NCBI RefSeq assembly: GCF_009696275.1
Contig: NZ_VUMI01000017.1
Location: 1-64,000, forward strand
Length of the DNA stretch: 64,000 bases
Direction: 5' to 3'
Source: Eisenbergiella porci
GTDB lineage: Bacteria; Bacillota; Clostridia; Lachnospirales; Lachnospiraceae
Under the pieces are notes generated by a model. That model saw nothing but the letters and a program-made list of their open reading frames with translations. It did no database searches and had not been told where the DNA came from. Numbering within the stretch: position 1 is the stretch's first letter; each line of letters begins with the position of its first letter. The position numbers were made by a program, and so were the translations under genes. Below, piece by piece: positions 59,471-64,000 of this stretch.

Positions 59471-61297
59471 TTACCGGCCGCCAGCCTTGCCCATATAGGA
59501 AAACTTGTAAGCCGGAATCTCAAAGTTTACATGAAGTCGCTTGGACCCGATGATAAAGAGCGCGTGTCCGCGCCGCTTGCTCTCCAACAATTCCTGCTCC
59601 GCGTCCGTCAGGTTATAGAGGTCTGTGGTTTCCTGAAGGTTTTTGCCGTCGCAGCCCATCAGGATTTTATAGCACGGAATATCCAAAAGGGCCTGCCCGT
59701 ACATTTTGACCTCCGGGGCCAGGAAATCCACCACGGAATGAGAAATGATTGCCAGTCCAGCTTCATACTTTCTTGCCCGCTTCTCCACATTGCGAAGGAA
59801 CACCAGGGATTGCGGAACCTGCGGGTCGATCATCAGATATGCCTCGTCACATACCAGCAGGCAACGCTCATTCCGGTCGCGGCTCATTTCCTCCCAGCAC
59901 CAGCTCAACAGGTTCAGATACTGCGTGCGCTTGACATTATCCGACGCATTTTGCAGGTCGTGGGTATCCAGGCAAATAAACCGGGAATTGGCTTCCAGCG
60001 TGGTGTGGCCGTTCCACAGAAAACTGTCGCTGCCCGCTGCGGCATCGTACAGCAGCATTGCCAGATCACGATATACCAGATTCTCCTTGTTGGCCTCCGC
60101 TTTCTTTTCCAGCAGGGCGTGAAGGTCGGACAAAATGGGGAAATCCGTGGCCTTGAGCTGCCGAATATCCGTTTCCCAGAAGATGCCGAACTGGTTGTAG
60201 AGTTCAATGATCGTCTGCTTGAGAACCGCTTTCTGCATATCCGTCAGGCTGGGCAGATACAGGGAAAATTCAATCTCCAGCGTTTTCATATGCAGCGCCA
60301 TATCAGACATTCCGTTTCCTTCATCGGTATAGAGTTTGTCGGTTTCATCGTCATCGTCACGGGGCGCCGGTCTGATCTGCAAGAGATTGGACCGGCCGTT
60401 CTTGCCGCCGCCAGCATTGAGCCAGCTTCCGTTCAGGTTTCGGCACATATCCTTGTACTCGGATTCCGGGTCGATGCACAGGATTTTCGTCCCTTTCATG
60501 TATTCCGAAAGCATGATGTGCTTCACAACGGTACTCTTGCCGACACCGGCCACGCCCATAATCACAAAGCTGCTGTTGGTGCGGTCGTTCCCACGTTCCC
60601 AGGTGTCCAGGATGACCAGACCGCCGTTGCTGTCCTTTGCAAAATAATAGCCCCGGCCATCGTTGTAGCCGGAGCTGGCAAAGGGAAAACCGCCCACAAA
60701 GGTACTCATGGGAATAATGCGGGACACGATGCTGTCCACCGTGGAGTTGGCCGGATAGGTGGGAGAAATGCTCTGAAACCCTTCCTTTTGGAGATTGGCA
60801 AGGGTGCGTACCTTGCACTTCTGGATGTTGAAGGCACTCTCCACACGGCGGCATACCTTTGTGAAGTTGGCTTCATCCTGTGCAATCGGCATCACGGTCA
60901 GCGACATCATGGCGACCGTTTCGCCCTCCTGGTCGATCCGCTGCATGATTCTCTCGCCATCCTCGGCGGCTTTCTCGGCGCGCTGCCGGGTCAGCGGGTC
61001 TTTGGCGCTGTCAGCGGCGCCACGCTGCTGGACAATGCTTTTGGAGATTGCGGAAATGAGCGCGCCATTATCAATGGGGGTAATCCCCACCGAAACGATT
61101 GTGCTGGGAATGTTGGTGATCTTGGAAAGCCACCCCATATCCACCTTCTGCGGATAGCGGATGGCGCCGTACACCTTGCCCAGATTTTCACCGATGACCA
61201 GACTGTTCCGCTTGATTTCCAGCCCCATCGGGGTAATGACATTTAACAGCGCTTCATTGACAGGAAACGCTTCTTCTTTTTTCTTAGAACCTAACAA
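59471..61297 (-). CDS. VirB4-type conjugation ATPase (second element)
   Basis: This ATPase of about 608 residues has Walker A GVAGVGKSTVVKHI near residue 247, a Walker B-like CLLVCDEAYLMIDPQVPQ near 478, and RARKYEAGLAIISHSVVDF. It is shorter than the VirB4 at 6071 and lacks the long N-terminal domain of that protein. The missing part may be supplied by the protein at 62259. A TTG at 61297, with GGAGGTGG upstream, overlaps the 3' end of the PAPS-reductase-like gene by 7 bases. It powers the second type IV secretion system in this window. Confidence 0.88.
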   Translation of the reverse strand: MLGSKKKEEAFPVNEALLNVITPMGLEIKRNSLVIGENLGKVYGAIRYPQKVDMGWLSKITNIPSTIVSVGITPIDNGALISAISKSIVQQRGAADSAKDPLTRQRAEKAAEDGERIMQRIDQEGETVAMMSLTVMPIAQDEANFTKVCRRVESAFNIQKCKVRTLANLQKEGFQSISPTYPANSTVDSIVSRIIPMSTFVGGFPFASSGYNDGRGYYFAKDSNGGLVILDTWERGNDRTNSSFVIMGVAGVGKSTVVKHIMLSEYMKGTKILCIDPESEYKDMCRNLNGSWLNAGGGKNGRSNLLQIRPAPRDDDDETDKLYTDEGNGMSDMALHMKTLEIEFSLYLPSLTDMQKAVLKQTIIELYNQFGIFWETDIRQLKATDFPILSDLHALLEKKAEANKENLVYRDLAMLLYDAAAGSDSFLWNGHTTLEANSRFICLDTHDLQNASDNVKRTQYLNLLSWCWEEMSRDRNERCLLVCDEAYLMIDPQVPQSLVFLRNVEKRARKYEAGLAIISHSVVDFLAPEVKMYGQALLDIPCYKILMGCDGKNLQETTDLYNLTDAEQELLESKRRGHALFIIGSKRLHVNFEIPAYKFSYMGKAGGR

Positions 61298-62256
61298 TGA
61301 TCCACCTCCAACTGTTGATTGCGGTAAGGCACCCCAATGTAGTCCAGCACAGCGCCGCACCCCAATTTGTTGATGCAGTAATCATACTGCTGGGGATGCG
61401 TCACCTGCATAAGCTGAAATCGGTTCGGCTCATGCTCCAGATGAACGCCGTACATACAATACATACACCCCGATCTGGAAACACCAGTGGTTTTCAGAAT
61501 CGGGGTGCCGTTCTTCTTGCGGCTTTCAACAATGTCCCCATATATGGGGGCATAGGGAATGCCGGTCATTTTCAGATACCGCAAAATATCTTCTTCCAGC
61601 CAGAACGCAAGGGGCTGGCTGAGAGGCCGCTGGCGCTCGAAGCCGTTGCAGCCAAACTTGATCCAGGATTGCTCCCGCAGCTTGCTTTCGCAGACCAGGA
61701 CACCCGTAATCGGGTGCCGCCCGGACTGCCTTTCAAATTTGTTCAATGGCGCTTTTTTCATGTGGTAACAACACCTTGCCGAAATCTTGAAGGGAGCGTC
61801 CAAAAGGTATTTGTAATTCTCGCAGTTGTAGATCGACTTCTTTCCGTTCTTGTCCAGCAGTTCTCCATTGATTCTCGCCAGACGGTAAGGTTGTCCCTTT
61901 CTTGCGCCATTGATAACATCCGAGATCTCTTTGGAGATGATCGGATAGCCGTACTTCTCAAGAATCTGAGTGAACGGATAGCGCGGGCGAAGCCAAATAA
62001 CATTGTCCTTCGTTTTTACGAAATCGCGCAGTTCGGGGTATTCCAACCCCGTGTCAACATACACAGCAGGAATATCAGGGTAGACCCGCCGTGCCAGATC
62101 AAGCAGCACGGTGGAGTCTTTACCGCCCGAAAAGCTGATAAAGACCTGCCCATCGTACCGCATATACCATTCCATGATTCTCGTCTGCGTAACTCTGATT
62201 TTTCTTTCGAGGCTCCAACCCTGCATGATTTTCAAATCCTGCCGGGTGTGCTTCAT
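61291..62256 (-). CDS. PAPS-reductase-like ATP-PPi loop protein
   Basis: This 321-residue protein belongs to the phosphoadenosine phosphosulfate reductase/PP-loop superfamily. The ATP-binding PP-loop is ISFSGGKDSTVLLDLARRVY, and AVYVDTGLEYPEL follows. A CMYCMYG cluster lies near the C-terminus, with further paired cysteines around 190 (ARCCYHMKKAP). It is fully embedded in the conjugation operon, overlapping the VirB4 gene. A classical sulfate-reduction role is unlikely there. DNA or RNA modification, or sulfur transfer as in DndC-like enzymes, is possible. The ATG at 62256 lies 3 bases after the upstream stop, and its ribosome site is weak. Confidence 0.8.
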   Translation of the reverse strand: MKHTRQDLKIMQGWSLERKIRVTQTRIMEWYMRYDGQVFISFSGGKDSTVLLDLARRVYPDIPAVYVDTGLEYPELRDFVKTKDNVIWLRPRYPFTQILEKYGYPIISKEISDVINGARKGQPYRLARINGELLDKNGKKSIYNCENYKYLLDAPFKISARCCYHMKKAPLNKFERQSGRHPITGVLVCESKLREQSWIKFGCNGFERQRPLSQPLAFWLEEDILRYLKMTGIPYAPIYGDIVESRKKNGTPILKTTGVSRSGCMYCMYGVHLEHEPNRFQLMQVTHPQQYDYCINKLGCGAVLDYIGVPYRNQQLEVDHC

Positions 62257-62258
62257 AC

Positions 62259-63014
62259 TTAGACAACACCTACACTTTCCAAAATCGGGATCGCAGCATT
62301 GATGCGGGAATCCTCCAAATGCACATAGGCGGGGTTGTTGACCAGGTTGCACAGCCGGACAATATCCTGCTGCTCTAAAATCTCGGTCTGAATGCCGCTG
62401 TCCGAAAAATATCCGCCAAGCAGCTTGAGCTTCTGAAGCAGATCGCGCTCAACGCCATCGCTTACCCTATCCCAAATCTTGATGTAGAATTGCCGCTCCA
62501 CAACCTCGCCGGAAAGAGCAAAGGAGCCCATTTCCACGATTTCCTGCTTCAGCAGTTCCTTTTGCTTCACATCGGAAGAAGAAGTGAGTGTGGCAGACAG
62601 CTCCGACAACAGCGGAGAAATATCTACCGGGCGGGATACAGCAAGAAGCTGAAACGGGTACTGTGCGCTGGACAGGCTCACCGTAAGCTGCTTGGCAATC
62701 AGCCGCTTTTCGTTTTTGCTGAACAGTTCTGTGCTGATCGGGTAGATCTTCAGATATGCCAGAGCCAGATTGTCACGGGTATAGAGGAAGTTCCCCCGAA
62801 TATCCTTCACATTCACAAACTCATTGGCGGTGATCTGGGCCAGTTCTTCCTTGTCCTTGTTCTTCGATTTTTTGTGTTTGGCCGACAACTTCAGAAAAAT
62901 CAGCGTCCCACCGCCCAGCAGCGCACAGACGCAGATCATAATGATCGGCAAAAGCAATTTATCGACCTCGCTTTCTTTGCCATAAAAATAGGCCCTGCTT
63001 TTCAGCAGAGCCAT
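62259..63014 (-). CDS. Membrane protein resembling the VirB4 N-terminal domain
   Basis: This 251-residue protein has one membrane helix near the N-terminus (LLLPIIMICVCALLGGGTLIF). The soluble part, FLYTRDNLALAYLKIYPIST and FQLLAVSRPVDISPLLSEL, recalls the N-terminal CagE/TrbE part of VirB4 proteins. It may be the separate N-terminal half of the VirB4 at 59471. The ATG at 63014 lies 3 bases after the upstream stop. A TTG at 62957 with GAGGTCGA upstream has a better ribosome site and would start just at the membrane helix. Confidence 0.65.
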   Translation of the reverse strand: MALLKSRAYFYGKESEVDKLLLPIIMICVCALLGGGTLIFLKLSAKHKKSKNKDKEELAQITANEFVNVKDIRGNFLYTRDNLALAYLKIYPISTELFSKNEKRLIAKQLTVSLSSAQYPFQLLAVSRPVDISPLLSELSATLTSSSDVKQKELLKQEIVEMGSFALSGEVVERQFYIKIWDRVSDGVERDLLQKLKLLGGYFSDSGIQTEILEQQDIVRLCNLVNNPAYVHLEDSRINAAIPILESVGVV

Positions 63015-63017
63015 GTG

Positions 63018-63380
63018 TTACAGTTCCAAATCTTCTTCATCTTCACTTTCTTCGCCGTACCCAAAATCCAACTCGTCCGATTCAAAAGAAAAGCTGTGGT
63101 CGGAGATGCAGTCCAGGGCATCGCTGGCGTTCAGCTCATCGAAATGCTCTCGGAAGAATGCCAAATCATCCTCGTCGGCGCGCACAGTTTCGCCCTCTCT
63201 ATAAAGATAGGTCTGGATTTTGGCTTCGATAGTGTCCCCCAGGGGCCACAGCGAAAGGGCCTCGGAGATTTCATCACAGTCCAGCAGTTCATCCAGCCCA
63301 TCCGGGCGGCCGGGGACAAAATATTCTGTCATCAGAGAGTTAGGGGCATCCAGAGTCACCACCGAAAACATTTTGCTCAT
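63018..63380 (-). CDS. Acidic protein of unknown function in conjugation operon
   Basis: This 120-residue protein has a beta-rich start (MFSVVTLDAPNSLMTEYFVP) and a very acidic C-terminus (FGYGEESEDEEDLEL). No family is recognised. The ATG overlaps the stop of the DUF3846 gene (ATGA), so the two are co-translated. High acidity is common among proteins that imitate or avoid DNA, but nothing more can be said. Confidence 0.7.
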   Translation of the reverse strand: MSKMFSVVTLDAPNSLMTEYFVPGRPDGLDELLDCDEISEALSLWPLGDTIEAKIQTYLYREGETVRADEDDLAFFREHFDELNASDALDCISDHSFSFESDELDFGYGEESEDEEDLEL

Positions 63381-63820
63381 CGGTCTGCCTCCATGTCCTC
63401 TCCGGCTCCAGTGTCCATGTCCCATCCCTTGCCGAACATGAGGTTCATAAACTCTTTCATGTCGGCGGCCGACCGAACTTCAAAGGATACTGCTGTGGGG
63501 GTCGGCTGCGGAAAATACTCCTGATACATGGCGATCTGTTCATCGGTCAGAGAAATGCCCCGCCCCTCCGGGGTATCGCCGTAGAGGAAAAAAGTCCCGT
63601 GAATGGTATCCGGCCCGTACTGTCGGTTCTCCGGCAGACCTGTCAGTTTCCCGGACGCATTGCAGCAGAGAACCGTTTCGCAGGGCAGAGGAATACACTC
63701 AATATCCCCGCCCACAAGTTCCTGCCGGTGTTCCAGAGAATCCTCCAGCATGGCCGTATAAGGCGTGCGCCCAGGTTCAAACACCATAATCCGAATCGTT
63801 CTGTTGTCGTTCATATCCAT
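63377..63820 (-). CDS. DUF3846 family protein
   Basis: This 147-residue protein (RIMVFEPGRTPYTAMLEDSL, VGGDIECIPLPCETVLCCNA) matches the DUF3846 layout. Such proteins are widespread in conjugative elements and have no known function. The ATG at 63820 has AAGGAG 8 bases upstream and follows the next gene's stop by 9 bases. Confidence 0.85.
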   Translation of the reverse strand: MDMNDNRTIRIMVFEPGRTPYTAMLEDSLEHRQELVGGDIECIPLPCETVLCCNASGKLTGLPENRQYGPDTIHGTFFLYGDTPEGRGISLTDEQIAMYQEYFPQPTPTAVSFEVRSAADMKEFMNLMFGKGWDMDTGAGEDMEADR

Positions 63821-63829
63821 TCTCCTTTT

Positions 63830-64000
63830 TTACGGATTGCCCGGTGCGATATGCCAATCATCATAGAGGGAGCCGCTGATCGTTACATCATCGGTGAGAT
63901 TCATGGCGAGCATCCCCGCAGGCGTCCAAATATCCATCACATGAGTATTGACCGTGTAGCTCCCGTCCGGGAACCAAACCGGCGAAAAATGCACCCGCTG
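63830..64000 (-). CDS. C-terminal part of a large element protein (runs off the window)
   Basis: The last 56 codons of a gene extending past the right edge read FSPVWFPDGSYTVNTHVMDI, then WTPAGMLAMNLTDDVTISGS, LYDDWHIAPGNP and stop. The composition suggests a beta-rich surface or secreted protein. The rest of the gene lies outside the window and no family can be assigned firmly. Confidence 0.6.
   Translation of the reverse strand, partial: QRVHFSPVWFPDGSYTVNTHVMDIWTPAGMLAMNLTDDVTISGSLYDDWHIAPGNP

Noticed and set aside
59450-61246. 598-codon open frame on the plus strand
   Set aside because: It is antisense to the VirB4 ATPase, whose motifs, ribosome site and operon position are convincing. 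The plus frame has no ribosome site and no domain; it follows from the codon use of the real gene.

Overview
The window looks like chromosome of an anaerobic gut Clostridium-like Firmicute (Lachnospiraceae/Oscillospiraceae type) that is made almost entirely of mobile DNA. The basis is the gene families seen: CD1107/CD1108-type conjugation proteins, DUF4315, PrgI, Maff-2, large serine recombinases, an ECF transporter with an MptD-like S component, and low-GC Gram-positive style ribosome sites with many TTG starts. Nearly all genes lie on the minus strand. Base composition changes abruptly between blocks: about 60% G+C in backbone genes and about 30% in some cargo. This fits elements nested inside each other.

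Region 1 (1-9,850) is the conjugation core of a first integrative element: topoisomerase III, a Cys-rich small protein, a CD1107-type surface protein, DUF4315, an NlpC/P60 hydrolase, VirB4, PrgI and a VirB6-like protein. Both ends are damaged. topB is cut and fused to a recombinase fragment. The Maff-2 gene is reduced to its last 25 or so codons.

Region 2 (9,850-about 20,500) is a mobilizable element that carries its own serine recombinase, a VapE-type helicase, a CHC2 primase, a MobA/MobL (MOBQ) relaxase, a recognisable IncQ-like oriT and small replication/mobilization genes. An A+T-rich 23S rRNA (guanine-N1) methyltransferase sits between the relaxase and the oriT. It is preceded by an 8-codon leader, MTAHMRLR, of the macrolide-sensing type. 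A short stretch (20,600-23,000) carries two small regulators, a CIRCE-controlled Hsp20 and a CorA transporter.

Region 3 (23,150-30,010) holds an N-terminally truncated serine recombinase, a mini-resolvase and three full-length tandem serine recombinases. The last group is the presumed integration module of a second conjugative element. This element continues with DUF6870-like, MazF-like and sigma-like genes (30,138-31,863) and resumes at 55,947-64,000 with XRE, replication, ParA-like, C39 peptidase-like, VirB4, PAPS-reductase-like, DUF6075 and DUF3846 genes.

Region 4 (32,564-55,795) is cargo, built as three cassettes. Each has a near-identical receiver-less OmpR-type winged-helix gene at its downstream end. 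Cassettes A (32.6-40.9 kb) and C (46.9-54.9 kb) each encode a YbtPQ/IrtAB-like pair of ABC half-transporters, a complete ECF module and an AraC regulator. No siderophore biosynthesis genes are present, so these look like metallophore/siderophore uptake islands. They share an AGTTAG-N6-CTAACT operator. Cassette B (41.0-46.2 kb) is a TetR-controlled rifampicin-phosphotransferase-like plus MATE efflux operon. Module C is bracketed by a 234-bp direct repeat derived from a SLOG-family gene, next to a 5'-truncated IS3-family remnant.
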